The notes under the pieces are model-generated. The model worked only from the letters and a program-made list of their open reading frames with translations, ran no database searches and had not been told where the DNA came from. From Dactylorhiza incarnata (taxonomy: Eukaryota > Streptophyta > Magnoliopsida > Asparagales > Orchidaceae): a DNA stretch of 64,000 nt. The stretch is taken from contig JAWHQI010000068.1 of the NCBI GenBank assembly GCA_033032865.1, forward strand, positions 3,410,001 through 3,474,000, read 5' to 3'. Shown here in pieces: positions 22,705-32,823 of the stretch; positions within the stretch are counted from its first letter, which is position 1, and every line of letters starts with the position of its first letter. The position numbers and the translations under genes were made by a program.

Positions 22705-23005
22705 GGGGGCGACAACATTCCTAAGACACTCACACTCGAATCCTGGAGCTCTCTTGTTAGAGCTGCGGTCTCGAGTTTCCCGTCTTACGACCTATCTGAC
22801 CGGCCGGCTTCTTCCTTTCTGCTCTGGCAGCCCACTGTAATCTCTTTATTTCAATCAAAGGAAAGCCTGTCACAGGAGTGGCATTCGTCGTGACGGGCGA
22901 AGTCTGGCCTCGACCGCTGCTAGCGGTCTAACTCTCTCCAACCAAAAAGTAACTGACAGCCCGCAGCCTCCGGTTTTCTTCGGAGGTGCAATTTCGGACT
23001 CAACA

Positions 23006-23869
23006 AGTCTTGTAGGAGAACTATCATATTTTCTTGGTTTTCAAATTTCACAACGAACTGATGGTATCTTTATTTGCCAAACAAAATATGTTCACGATAT
23101 GCTTAAACGATTTGCATTTGAAAATCTTAAACAAGCTTCTACTCCTATGAGTGCTTCTTTAAAACTAGGAAAAGATGAATCTGGAATTTCCATTGATCAA
23201 ACGTTATATAGAGGAATGATAGGATCTCTTCTTTACTTAAGTGCATCTAGACCAGATATAATGTTTGCTGTATGTTTATTTGCTCGCTTTCAAGCCAATC
23301 CAAAAGAATCTCATTTAAAAGCGGTAAAATGTATTTTTCGTTATCTATTAGGGTCATCTAAATTAGGATTATGGTACCCACACAATGATTCATTCACACA
23401 CCATGGCTATTCCGATTCGGACTATGCTGGTTGTTCACTAGATAGAAAAAGCACTAGCGGTACTTGTCACTTTTTGGGACCCTCATTAGTTGCTTGGTCT
23501 AGTAGGAAACAATCTTCGGTTGCACTCTCCAGCACGGAGGCCGAATACATTGCACTTGGTAGTTGTTGTGCACAAGCGTTATGGATGAGACAAACTTTAG
23601 AGGATTTTGGATTTCATCTCAAAAACATTGATCTTAAATGTGACAACAAAAGTGCAATAGACCTCACATATAATCCCGTACACCACTCTAGATCCAAACA
23701 CATCGATGTTTGTCATCATTTCATTAGGGATCACATTAAGAAAGAGCATGTAAAAGTTAATTTCATTGGCACAGACTCTCAACTCGCTGACATATTTACA
23801 AAACCTCTTCCCGATGCAAGATTTCGATTATTACGACTTGAGTTAGGTGTCCTAGATCTTTCGAGTTAA
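23006..23869 (+). pseudogene. Element I pol, C-terminal RT and RNase H (5' truncated by H)
   Basis: The open frame starts mid-gene (VGELSYFLGFQ, right after the usual catalytic region) and ends at TAA 23867-23869. It includes the copia RT thumb ([18 protein letters not shown]), RNase H motifs [11 protein letters not shown] and [20 protein letters not shown], and TKPLPDARF at the end. No stop lies within this part, so the truncation by H is its main damage. Over shared residues it closely matches pol of G. Confidence 0.92.
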
Positions 23870-25896
23870 AACACATTCATAAACGCAATTTTGCAATCTT
23901 TAACCATCTAAAATATCTCCTAAAATTCTGAAATTTCTGCATGAAACTACTATTAGGACACTTAATCAAGATCAACAATTAAAAATTTCAAAATCATCAA
24001 AAATCGTGTACTTTTTCCCGCGCTAGCGCTAACGCCGGTGCTAGCGCACCTATTTGTTTTTTTTGTATTTTTAAAATTTTGAAAAATTCCTAAAAATATA
24101 TTAATCTATGTGTACTATTTATTTCTGCACTTCTGCTTTTATTTCATTTTTGAAAAATCAAATACAAAAATACAAAAGCCAAATTACAATAAAAATATGT
24201 TTTGCCTTTTTTTTGTTTTTGTTTTTTTGTCATTTGTTTAAATTCTATTTCTAAATGCAAAAATCAAATACCAAAAAATAAAATACCAAAACCAACAAAA
24301 AAAATTGTATGGAATTTATTGTGATAATCAACCATGTTTTTAAACTATCTTTAGAACTTCAACAATGTTCCAATTTATCTTGTCAAACTACTTTGAACAT
24401 TGTTTTCATCATGCTTTGATATATCTACTCATTTGTGCATAAAATTGTATTGTAAAAGTTGTGTAGAACTAAGTTTAGCATGCCTCTAAGTATGAGTAAA
24501 TATTTTATGGTTGATAATGATAATCATTCACTTACTTATTTTGGCAAAGTTTACATATGCTTTTAATCTAAGAATGTTTGCTTGTGTATTGTAATTGTAC
24601 AATGAATTAAAATTTGCACAAGTATTTTATCTACACTACATTTACTTGCACTCTTCAAAAATTAAGAAAAGTGGTTGTACTTTCATAATTCAATTGGTTT
24701 GCAAAGCAAGTGTAATCGGAGAACTTTGTACAAACAAAAAATCATGAAATAAATTGATAAAGTTATCTCCACCAAGCACTACTTGAACCTCATGATAAGT
24801 CTTAATAAGCGTTGTGAGGTTGAGCACCTTGGAAAGATTAGTAAAGTGACTTGTGCAAACTTTTCGTTTTTAAAATAAAAACCACTTATTCTTAAGTACA
24901 CCAGATCACAACAAAAAATCAATATTGAAGAATAAAATTGTGTGATCCCCCAAGCACTACTTTGCACCCTTATAAGTCTTAATGAGCATTGTGTGTGCAA
25001 AGCACCTTGGTAGTTGTACATTTTTTCGTTGCGCTTAAAAGTGTGTGGAAGTAAAATTATTTGTGTTTTATTGTGCACTTTACTTTACACATGTCTTGTA
25101 TTTCTGATTAAATCATTTGTTTACTCTCTTCAAAATATATTTTTGTGCACATCATTATCTTCCATAACACTTCTTCTCATGAGTATTGGATCCTAATGCT
25201 AAAATTCTATAATACTCTATCTATATAAATGCACTAGATAACCTAGCATGCTTTCTACAATGTTTGGTATGTTTTGAAATTATGAATTAGAATAGCATTG
25301 TAGTAGTCTCTCTTTCATACATCTCTTTCATGCTTGGTTACTTCATGATAATTTTTAAAAAAAGAAAAATGATTTACAAAAAATAAAAACATCTTGTTTC
25401 ATTTTATGAATCATCATGTCTTACAAAAAATGTTTGATTGTATTTGTTTTATATAAGTCTTCCGCAACTTTACATTTACCATGTATTCTTTTAATGCTTA
25501 AAACTCTGATCTATTTCAATGAAAAGTATTCTAAAACTCCTTATCATTTCCTTCTCTCTACAAGCTCGATCGTGCCTTTATCCTATTATCAAAACTTTTC
25601 GGTGGTGCCTCCTTACCCACTTTTTGCTAATAATAAAAGGGGGAGAACTAACATGATAAATAAGGTCCGCTTTCCAAATGAAACCTAACATGATTAATTA
25701 AGATAACAGCTTAATATGATAGCTTACATATTAGGGGAGCATTCAATCAGGGGGAGCATGTATTTAAGGGGAGCAATTTTAAAATACTAAAATCGATAAT
25801 TATCCTAAGTCATCACTCTCACACACACACACAAGTAGTTCATCATGCTTATATATATTAATGCTCTAATTTATCATTAATGGTTTTGTAATTATC
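23870..25896. other. AT-rich spacer between pol and polypurine tract of I
   Basis: No convincing ORF. At 24019-24048 (gcgctagcgctaacgccggt...) there is an isolated GC-rich copy of the motif that fills the I LTR U3. Two similar blocks near 24775-24840 and 24950-25020 (caagcacta, tcttaataagcgttgtg, caccttgg) look like a weak duplication. Confidence 0.65.
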
Positions 25897-25909
25897 AAAA
25901 GGGGGAGTT
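25897..25909 (+). promoter_or_regulatory. Polypurine tract of element I
   Basis: caaaagggggagtt immediately before the LTR start. Confidence 0.85.
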
Positions 25910-26070
25910 TGTTGGAACAAGGTCTTCCGCATCTCCTAAGTTTGAGAATAACAAAACTTATTTGTATTTGATCTTGTGTGTTTAAAGTGTGCAGGAAACA
26001 AAGTCCATATGACTCAAGGATTACATAAGAAGGTTGCCCCCAAATTTGAGCCATCAAATCCAACATTCCC

Positions 26071-26300
26071 ACTAGCGCCGGCGGTAGCACTTAGCGCCCA
26101 GTGCTAGCGATGATTAGCGCAATTCTGGGAGCACATATAGAAGGAGCTAGCGTCTGGCGGTAGCCGATAGCGCAGGCGGTAGCGCGAAGCACAGAAGGCA
26201 AGAGAGAAATGTTTCCTCGGATTGAAGATTCTGCCGCGCAGAATATGTCCTAATATGGGATAGCGCCGGCGGTAGCACTAGCGCAGGCGCTAGCGCTGAG
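26071..26300. repeat. Array of agcgccggcggtagc motifs in the I U3
   Basis: At least eight variants of tagcgc and ggcggtagc occur in 230 bp, including the self-complementary gcgctagcgc-type words near 26280-26297. They end directly before the TATA box. This differs strongly from the AT-rich context. Confidence 0.85.
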
Positions 26301-26302
26301 GC

Positions 26303-26310
26303 TATAAATA
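26303..26310 (+). promoter_or_regulatory. TATA box of the I LTR
   Basis: gctataaatagg directly after the motif array. Confidence 0.8.
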
Positions 26311-26994
26311 GGACCCCTCTTCTCTCGTTTCAGACATCAGAGAGAGAGATTGAGTGCTAGAATTTCAGAGGCTGCCTTGGCCGAAAGTTGATGTCCTACC
26401 AAAGCTCTGCGAATTTCTGAAGGAGAATCTCTTCACGCCGGATCCAAACGACGTCCGCTTCTACAACGCTTATTCTACAGCGGATCTTCGTCTCCAACTT
26501 CAGAAGTTCTTCAAGAGGGAGTTTTTATTATTATCATTTCATATTTCTTGTAAACGGTTAGAAAATTCGCCTCGTGTTGGAGACTAGGTCTGGGTAGGAC
26601 TTAGGGCAGAAATTCGCCTCGTGTTGGTGACTAGATCTAGGTTAGGTCTAGGTGGTGCTCAAGGCCATATCCAGGGTTGGATTGGCTAGAGCGGCTTGAG
26701 GCCGAATCCGAGAAGGATAGGCTAGGGCCACCGGTTCGTGGGGATGCGAGTCGGGATAAAAAACAAAAAGAGTCTACTATTATTCGCCACTGATTTCTAG
26801 CGTTATAGAAATCAACTTTTGTAAAACCTTATTTCATATTAATAAAGCATGTCTCTACTTAATTTCAATTGTTTTACTTGATTTATCATCTTCTTAATCA
26901 CGCATTATTTCAAGTATTCCAAAATATAACATAAGTTTTAAAAACCCTTATTCACCCCCCCCCCCCCCATCTATGGGCACCTACCGATCCAACA

Positions 26995-27644
26995 TGGGAG
27001 AGTTCCTCTCGCCCCTGCTCCTAAGGAGGGGGCGAGCTCCTCTCACCCCGCTCCTCTGCAAAGGGGGGCGAGCTACTTTCGCCCCTGCCCCCAGCAGGGG
27101 GCGAGCTCAGGAGGGAGGCACCCTCCCAGCTCGCCCCGCACCAGTCCAGTAAGGGGGGCGAGAGTAAGGGGAGACGCCTGCCCCCTCTCACCCAGTCCTA
27201 TGAAGGAGGGGCGATCTGCGTTTAGCGCCTCAGAACAGCGGGATTTGGCTGTTCACAGGCCAAATCCGAGGGTATTTTGGTAATCTCGTAGGCCAGATTG
27301 GGGTTAATGGCAGACCAAGTTCAAAATCCTATAAATAAGCCCAAGGGGGGCATCATTTGGAGGGACTTCACTTTTGTCCTCCTCTCTCACCATGTTCTTT
27401 TGTTGGGTGGAGAGAGCCTCCAAAGGTGCCCAAGCTTAGCATTGGCTTGGGAGGGGAAGCGCTAAATGATATTCTGGGTGTGTGGTGGGACCTCCTCGCT
27501 AAGCCCTTGGTCTCATTCCTAGTTCCTTAGCCTCTTAGTCTAGAGCTCTCCCTTGGGGGAAGTAAGTGTGAGGTTACCCCCCAACTTGTTGAGGGCCCGA
27601 ACTCCACAGAGACTAAGCCTTGTTCCCAAGTCTTGGATTCAACA
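26995..27644 (+). repeat. Element E 5' LTR, left part removed by the I insertion
   Basis: Aligns with about 39413-40064. It begins in the gcgag/ctcgcc array and ends cttggattcaaca. TATA box at 27330. Confidence 0.9.
27330..27337 (+). promoter_or_regulatory. TATA box of the E 5' LTR
   Basis: cctataaataagccc; it matches 39752 in the other LTR. Confidence 0.75.
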
Positions 27645-27647
27645 TTA

Positions 27648-27666
27648 TGGTGCGGTGAGCGTGGAG
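27648..27666 (+). promoter_or_regulatory. Primer-binding site of element E
   Basis: TGGTGCGGTGAGCGTGG, three bases after the LTR; same as in A. The tRNA is not identified. Confidence 0.75.
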
Positions 27667-27701
27667 AGTGACCAACTCAAGAAACTCTCAAGATAAGCTC
27701 C

Positions 27702-29351
27702 ATGGCTAGAGGTGGAGGATCAGACCCAGGCCACTCGCAGCCCCCGGTGGCTGGAGTGACGTTGGAGATGTTTGAAAGTTTCAGGCAGGAGGTCCTGCAG
27801 ACCTTGCAGGTAGCTTTTGCCGCGATAGGCGAATGCATGAGAAGAAGTGGTCCGGGGGTCTCTCCTCAGCAGGTGGGTGAGAGCATTCTCGGCCAACAAT
27901 CCAGGAAGGAGGTGCCAGTGTTGTGGAGTGGGGAGGTCCCAGACCCCCACTCGCCTAGTCCCCTAGGAGGGGGCAAGTGGGGAGGTCCCAGACCCCACTC
28001 GCCCAGCTCCAAGGGAGCGAGTTGGGAGGTCCCAGACCCCCACTCGCCCAGTCCCCTAGGAGGGGGCGAGTGGGGAGGTCCCAAACCCCCACTCGCCCAG
28101 CTCCAAGGGAGCGAGTGGGGGGTCCCAGACCCCCACTCGCCCAGCTCCAAGGGAGCGAGTGGGGAGGTCCCAGACCCCCACTCGCCCAGCTCCAAGGGAG
28201 CGAGTGGGGAGGTCCTAGACCCCCACTCGCCCAGCTCCAAGGGAGCGAGTGGGGAGGTCCCAGACCCCCACTCGCCCAGCTCTAAGGGAGCGAGTGGGGA
28301 GGTCCCAAACCGCCACTCACCCAGCCCCAAGGGGGCGAGTGGGGAGGTCCCAGACCCCCACTCGCCCAGCCCCAAGGGGGCGAGTGGGGAGGTGTCATAC
28401 CCTATCTCGCCCAGCCCCAAAGGGGGGCGAGCAAAGGAAGTCCTTTGTGTGAGCCGATCCTCTCGGCCCCAGTTCTAGAGAGGTTCGGAAGGTTGGAGAC
28501 GTCTCACTACTCCAGCAAGGATGACCCCGTCCTGCACCTGCAGTGGTTTGAGGACATGGTCTCCATCAGGCCCATGTCGGACGCTTTCAAATGTAGACTC
28601 TTCGCGACAACTTTGAAGGAGAAGGCTAGAGATTGGTTCCACCAGCTCCCTGTGGGATCTATCTTTGCCTTCGAAGACCTGCGTCGAGGTTTCCTGCTGC
28701 GCTTCTCGACATCAAGGAAGAGGAAGAAAGATGTTGAAGCACTTTTCAAGATCAATCAAGAGCCAGGGAGTCACTGGCTCACTATGTTGACCGGTTCCAG
28801 GAGGAGGTTCTCCTGACCCAAGAGGTGTCAGGCTACACCCTCCAGCTCGCTTTCATCGTGGGGCTGCAGGGGGGATTCTTCAAGAGGGACCTCAAGAGGA
28901 GAGATCCTTCGTCTTTTAAGGAGTTGACAAAAAGGGTGGCGGAAGAAGTTGAGAGTGAGGAAGCCAACCCGGAGCTCGCAAGAAGGTTGGGCAAGCTAAG
29001 TTAGCCGGAGACAAGGCAGCAGGGGGGATGGTAGGGGCTCCCAAGAGGAAATTCGACTAAGAGGAGGACAACTTCTAGGAAGAGGGGCCCGACCTCCCAT
29101 GCTGGAGTCAGAGACCGAAGGCACCCTCTCCACCACCACAACAAACCATGGTGATCGGCCGCAAAGGAAGAATAAATCGTACGGGAGGAAGAGGGGGGGT
29201 CCGGGTGGAGTCACCTTACTGTGACTTCCACGATGAGGAGGGTCACGCGACATCTGCATGCCCCGAGTTCTTGGAAATGAGGAAGGCGAGGGGCCCAAAG
29301 CCGCAACGTAAGCAACCAGAGGAGGTCGAGGAGGACCATGCCTGGGAGTAA
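27702..29351 (+). pseudogene. Element E gag, frameshifted
   Basis: The ATG at 27702 opens MARGGGSDPGHSQPPVAGVT, then a helical part (EMFESFRQEVLQTLQ), then about eleven copies of a 15-residue peptide such as PDPHSPSSKGASGEV. A frameshift near 28445 leads to the gag domain (SIRPMSDAFKCRLFATTLKE; EKARDWFHQLPVGSIFAFED); further frame changes follow near 28780. A Tat zinc finger (YCDFHDEEGHATSAC) lies at about 29218-29260, and the ORF ends at 29351. It would coat RNA in particles. It matches A gag over the capsid region, but the repetitive N-terminus is peculiar to E. Confidence 0.82.
27940..28430 (+). repeat. 45-bp repeat array inside E gag
   Basis: About eleven units with period 45 (44 where one G is missing) of cccactcgcccagctccaag and gagcgagtggggaggtccc. 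Units start near 28091, 28135, 28180 and 28225, for example. Period 45 keeps the frame. The words ctcgccc and gcgag are also those of the E LTR array. Confidence 0.88.
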
Positions 29352-29474
29352 AAGTTTGAGTCCCGGTCTCCGTGCTTAGCTTTTTCTTTAAACCAATGTA
29401 GTATGATGGTTTATTTCCTTAGTTTTCTTGCGTGTAACCGGATGACAAATGTAATAAAAGTTTTTTAAGTGTTT

Positions 29475-29935
29475 TACCCCTCGAAACATTCCGCTGACCG
29501 GGCGCTCTCTAGCCGGCAGGGCAGGTTGACCTCATAGGGAGGCAAAGTATTCAACACCCCTCAGACGGTTCCGCTGACCGGGCTCTCTCTAGCCGGCAGG
29601 GCAGGTTGACCTCCCACGGAGGCAAAGTATTCAACACCCCTCGGATGGTTCCACTGACCGGGCGCTCTCTAGCCGGCAGGGCGGGTTGACCTCCTAGGGA
29701 GGCAAAGTATTCAACACCCCTCGGACGGTTCCGCTGATCGGGCGCTCTCTAGCCGGTAGGGTAGGCTGACCTCCTAGGGAGGCAAAGTATTCAACACCCC
29801 TCAGACGGTTCCGCAGTCCGGGCTCTCTCTAGCCGACAGGGCAGGTTGACCTCCCAGGGAGGCAAAGTATTCAACACCCCTCGGACGGTTCCGCTAGCCG
29901 GTCTCTCACTAGCTGGCAGGGTGGGGTGGATCCCT
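29475..29935 (+). repeat. Six tandem copies of an exact 80-bp unit in E
   Basis: ccgctgaccg-type cores fall at 29491, 29571, 29651, 29731, 29811 and 29891, exactly 80 apart. The unit includes gggctctctctagccggcag and ggcaaagtattcaacacccc. It lies between gag and the purine tract, where pol should be. No ORF runs through it. Confidence 0.93.
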
Positions 29936-30050
29936 CAGGAAAGCGTTAGTAAATTTTCACTGGGACGAAGTGGAGTCTTCTCAATTTCTCTCAGCGCCAC
30001 TCGCCGAATGTGCAGGGTTGGACTTTTCTTTCTGAGCGTGTACCTCGCTC

Positions 30051-30064
30051 AAAAAGAGCGGGGA
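30051..30064 (+). promoter_or_regulatory. Polypurine tract of element E
   Basis: aaaaagagcgggga, directly before the 3' LTR start. Confidence 0.75.
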
Positions 30065-30065
30065 T

Positions 30066-30205
30066 TGTGTACAACCCTGTATTTGCTGAGTGGGCCCCCG
30101 GGACCAATGAGGTATTTTAGACACCATTTTCCAGCAAGTTCCAGGGGAGGGAGAGATGAGGGCGAGCGGTGGAGGTAGAGACCTCCCGCTCGCCCAGCTC
30201 TTGTA
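30066..30205 (+). repeat. Element E 3' LTR, first piece (before B)
   Basis: TGTGTACAACCCTGTATTTG begins the LTR. It is cut after gctcgcccagctcttg by the truncated B LTR and resumes at 39070. Confidence 0.75.
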
Positions 30206-30996
30206 GGATGTTTTTATTCATATTCATTATTCCATGTTAAGTGCACTCTTAGGCCCGTTTTGGTGTGCGTTTGCGCTCCATGTTATTGGGGGTAAGCACA
30301 TGGTGCTCCCCAATCCTTTTTCTTTGATTGATTGGTGCTGGAGGTGTACTCCCAGCTGGATTGTTGTGCTTGCAGGTGGTTGGATCATCTCCTTTTTGCC
30401 CAGAATTCATGAATATGTATATCGCACGGTCGTGCATTTTCTTGACGCACGAACGGCTGCGGTCGCGCGCTTTCATCTGGGGAGAAAACTGGTGATCTGA
30501 ATTTGATCGTGAGTTTTACGCACGGGCGGATTCTCCCATGCGTGAAGGAATCGCACGATCACCCTGTTTAGCCTTGATTTTAGTCATTCTGAGTTTGTCC
30601 GTGCTTTTTACGCATGGTCGGATTTGCCCGTGCGTGAGTAAAATGCACGGGCACGGCTGCTTCTTCCTCAAGTCTATTTTTATCGTAAATAATGCACGGG
30701 CAGCGCACGGTCGTGCGTTCGCCCGTGCGTGACCAAAAATCTGACTGTTTAGTATTTAAGGCAGGGAATCAGCTGCAGTCGGAGAAGACGATTCCCCTCG
30801 CGGGAAAAGCCAGAAAAACCTGCCATTTTCACCGTTTCCACCATAGGAGACCGCATCCGATGATCTCCTCCACCATACTTCCATCCGGGATCGTTTGCAA
30901 GCTTTCTCCACCACGAGTTCAAGCATTCTTCATCTTGGAGACCATAGAAGTGTTGTAGATCGTTGGAGAAGTGACAGCCTCCTTCGATTCCGCACA
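30206..30996 (+). repeat. Element B 5' LTR, truncated at both ends
   Basis: Matches about 37670-38474 of the 3' LTR (attccatg-taagtgcactcttaggccc to cagcctccttcga-tccgcac). The first ~60 bp, the last ~600 bp and the primer site are missing; gag follows within about 60 bases. This looks like internal deletion after insertion. Confidence 0.85.
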
Positions 30997-31056
30997 TTGT
31001 GTTGCTTGCATTCTTTTAGTTGTGCGCTAATCCATTGTCTTGCAAGAAAGTCTATC

Positions 31057-32238
31057 ATGACTTCTATCCAGCAACATATCTATCAAGGAAGTTTGAACGA
31101 TCTCAAGATTCAGGCACGAACAAATAATCATGCAACCGAGATCTCCACTGACATCATTGAATTTATATCTGAGAATTGCAAATTCAGCGGGGATAAACAA
31201 GAAGATGCAGTACACCATGTGCAGGGATTCTTAGAAATCTATTACACGTGTATATTCAATGGAATCGGAAACGACCAACAAAAGATCCTGGCATTTTCAT
31301 TCTCTCTGCATGATAAAGCTAAAAGCTGGTACTGGGATACCCGAAAGAGTGAGACAACTTCTTGGAAGCAGTTTGAAGGGAGGTTCCTGTATGATTTTCA
31401 ACACCCCGTGCGAGTTATGGATAGGTACAAGGAACTTATTGCCTTCGGTCAGGGAAAGTAAGAGACATTAGTCGACGCATGGGAGCGTTTTCAATCCTTA
31501 CACAGGGAATGTTACCGAGAGGACCTGTCAGAAGACTTTCTAATTCAGATTTTTAATTTTGGTGTATTGGATAGATTCTGTTTGCTATTTGATGTCGCAA
31601 CTGGAGGCGCCTTGTTTAATAAGTTGGGGAAGGATGCCTGGGAAATAGTTGTGAATATAGAGCAGACTAGTCAGCATTGGAGCCATTCTACTCATCCTCC
31701 CAGCACTATTGAAGTTAACACAATAACACTTAATGGAGCAGTGAAATGTATACCGTCACAGCAGACGGAGCTGTTTGTTACTTTCGTGGTCGATATGCTG
31801 CGCAAAATGAATGACCAGTCCGCAGCAATCCAGGAGCTCCACTCTACTATTAGTACTCTCGCAGATGTTGTTTCTGGGATTGTGGGTCAGCAGCCAGATT
31901 CTGTGAACACCATGAAGTTAAGAAGTGGCAGGAGTGTAAACAACACCCCACGACAGGAAACACCTGCCTGACAGGAACCACTTGCGAATCTTACTGACAG
32001 GCTTAATGCAGATGCGGCAGGGGAGCCGACTCCTAGCCCTACTGTGGCGGATTCTGGGAGCGTGGCACAACCCTTGAAAAGTATTGTTAACCCTCCATTT
32101 CCTCACAGGTTACGGAATGAGAATTCTGAGAAGCAATTTCACAGATTCATGGAAAAGATGAAAGGAGTGCAAGTAAGCATACCGCTGATTGAGGCAATCT
32201 CTCAGATACCGGGTTACTCTAAATTCTTGAAAACCTGA
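31057..32238 (+). pseudogene. Element B gag
   Basis: ATG at 31057 (MTSIQQHIYQGSLNDLKIQA). The retrotransposon gag domain includes ISENCKFSGDKQEDAVHHVQ, FSLHDKAKSWYWDTRKSETT and FLYDFQHPVRVMDRYKELIA. In-frame stops sit near 31459, 31969 and 32236. The C-terminal Athila signature PPFPHRLRNENSEKQFHRFM precedes the protease. I saw no clear zinc knuckle. The start shortly after the truncated LTR suggests the normal 5' leader is gone. Confidence 0.85.
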
Positions 32239-32823
32239 TTTCCAAGCGGAAAGTGCTGGAGGACCTCAAAACCATTGATCTCACTGAGGAGTGCTCCGCC
32301 CTCATCACCGATGTCCCTACAAAGTGTAAGGACCCTGGAAACTTTACTATTCCTTGCAGAATCGGTCACCACCGATTCGGTCAGGCACTCTGTGATCTAG
32401 GAGCCTCAATCAATCTAATGTCGCTTTCCATCTTTCAAGAGCTAGGTATGGGGACCTTGAAGCTGACGCAAGCGTGCTACAGCTAACTGACAGATCGATC
32501 ATGAAACCGGTCGGGATAGTGAAAGACCTTACCAGAGTGGTTAACAACCTCGCCTTTCCAGCTGATTTTGTCATCCTCGACATGAAGGGTGATGCAAGAG
32601 TCCCTATTATCTTGGGGCGTCCCTTTCTCGCGACGATGCGTGCCATCATTAATGTGGAGCAAGGGGAGCTCACTCTCAGATTGGGACAGGATGCCATATC
32701 TTTTAATGTTCACAATCCGACACAACTGTTTGAGATCACTGACTGCGAACCGGCAGAGCCGACCGAAGAATTGGATAGTCAGTTTGATATGAGTTCGGAG
32801 GAGTGCGAGACTTTTTGGTAGCA
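32239..32823 (+). pseudogene. Element B aspartic protease
   Basis: Athila protease region: ECSALITDVPTKCKDPGNFT, IGHHRFGQALCDLGASINLM (active-site Asp in CDLGAS, Ala in place of Ser being usual in Athila), and PIILGRPFLATMRAIINV. There is a frame change near 32485 and a stop at 32820 (TAG). Confidence 0.82.

Larger units (their letters stand above)
6282..23005 (+). mobile_element. Element H: Tat-like LTR retrotransposon with an antisense accessory gene (interrupted by G)
   Basis: The right end is an LTR ending TTTCGGACTCAACA at 23005, preceded at 22142 by a purine tract (aaaaaatgcgggga) closely like that of E. H is therefore plus-oriented and this is its 3' LTR. A minus-strand, intron-containing gene lies upstream (22030 down to 8231), interrupted by copia element G. 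H is inserted in the RNase H-coding end of copia I: I coding sequence resumes at 23006 in mid-gene. No gag or pol of H is visible; the left part may lie beyond element A. Gene fragments on both sides of G, plus the repeated words cggtc/gaccgcacgg in both flanks, suggest one element. The left limit of 6282 is only the edge of A. Confidence 0.65.
22157..23005 (+). repeat. Element H 3' LTR (~849 bp)
   Basis: The start is set by the polypurine tract (TATGTTTACCC or two bases later), the end by GGACTCAACA abutting interrupted copia coding sequence at 23006. It contains three 71-bp tandem repeats in U3, a TATA box at 22697 and a GT-rich 3' part. The matching 5' LTR is not in the window. Confidence 0.72.
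23006..26994 (+). mobile_element. Element I: 3' part of a SIRE-like Ty1/copia retrotransposon
   Basis: It begins abruptly in RT coding sequence at the H LTR end, continues through RNase H, about 2 kb of AT-rich spacer, a purine tract and a full 3' LTR. The 5' part should lie left of H. It is itself inserted into the 5' LTR of element E, which resumes at 26995. Confidence 0.9.
25910..26994 (+). repeat. Element I 3' LTR (1085 bp)
   Basis: TGTTGGAACAAGG to CCTACCGATCCAACA. U3 holds the agcgccggcggtagc motif array (26071-26300) and a TATA box at 26303. A 14-C run after TTATTCA (26955-26968) lies near the end. A related LTR stub in reverse orientation is at 45994-46328. Confidence 0.93.

Noticed and set aside
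27866..28420. Minus-strand ORF of 184 codons with a repeated peptide
   Set aside because: It is the reverse reading of the 45-bp gag repeats; a tandem array without stops is open in several frames.
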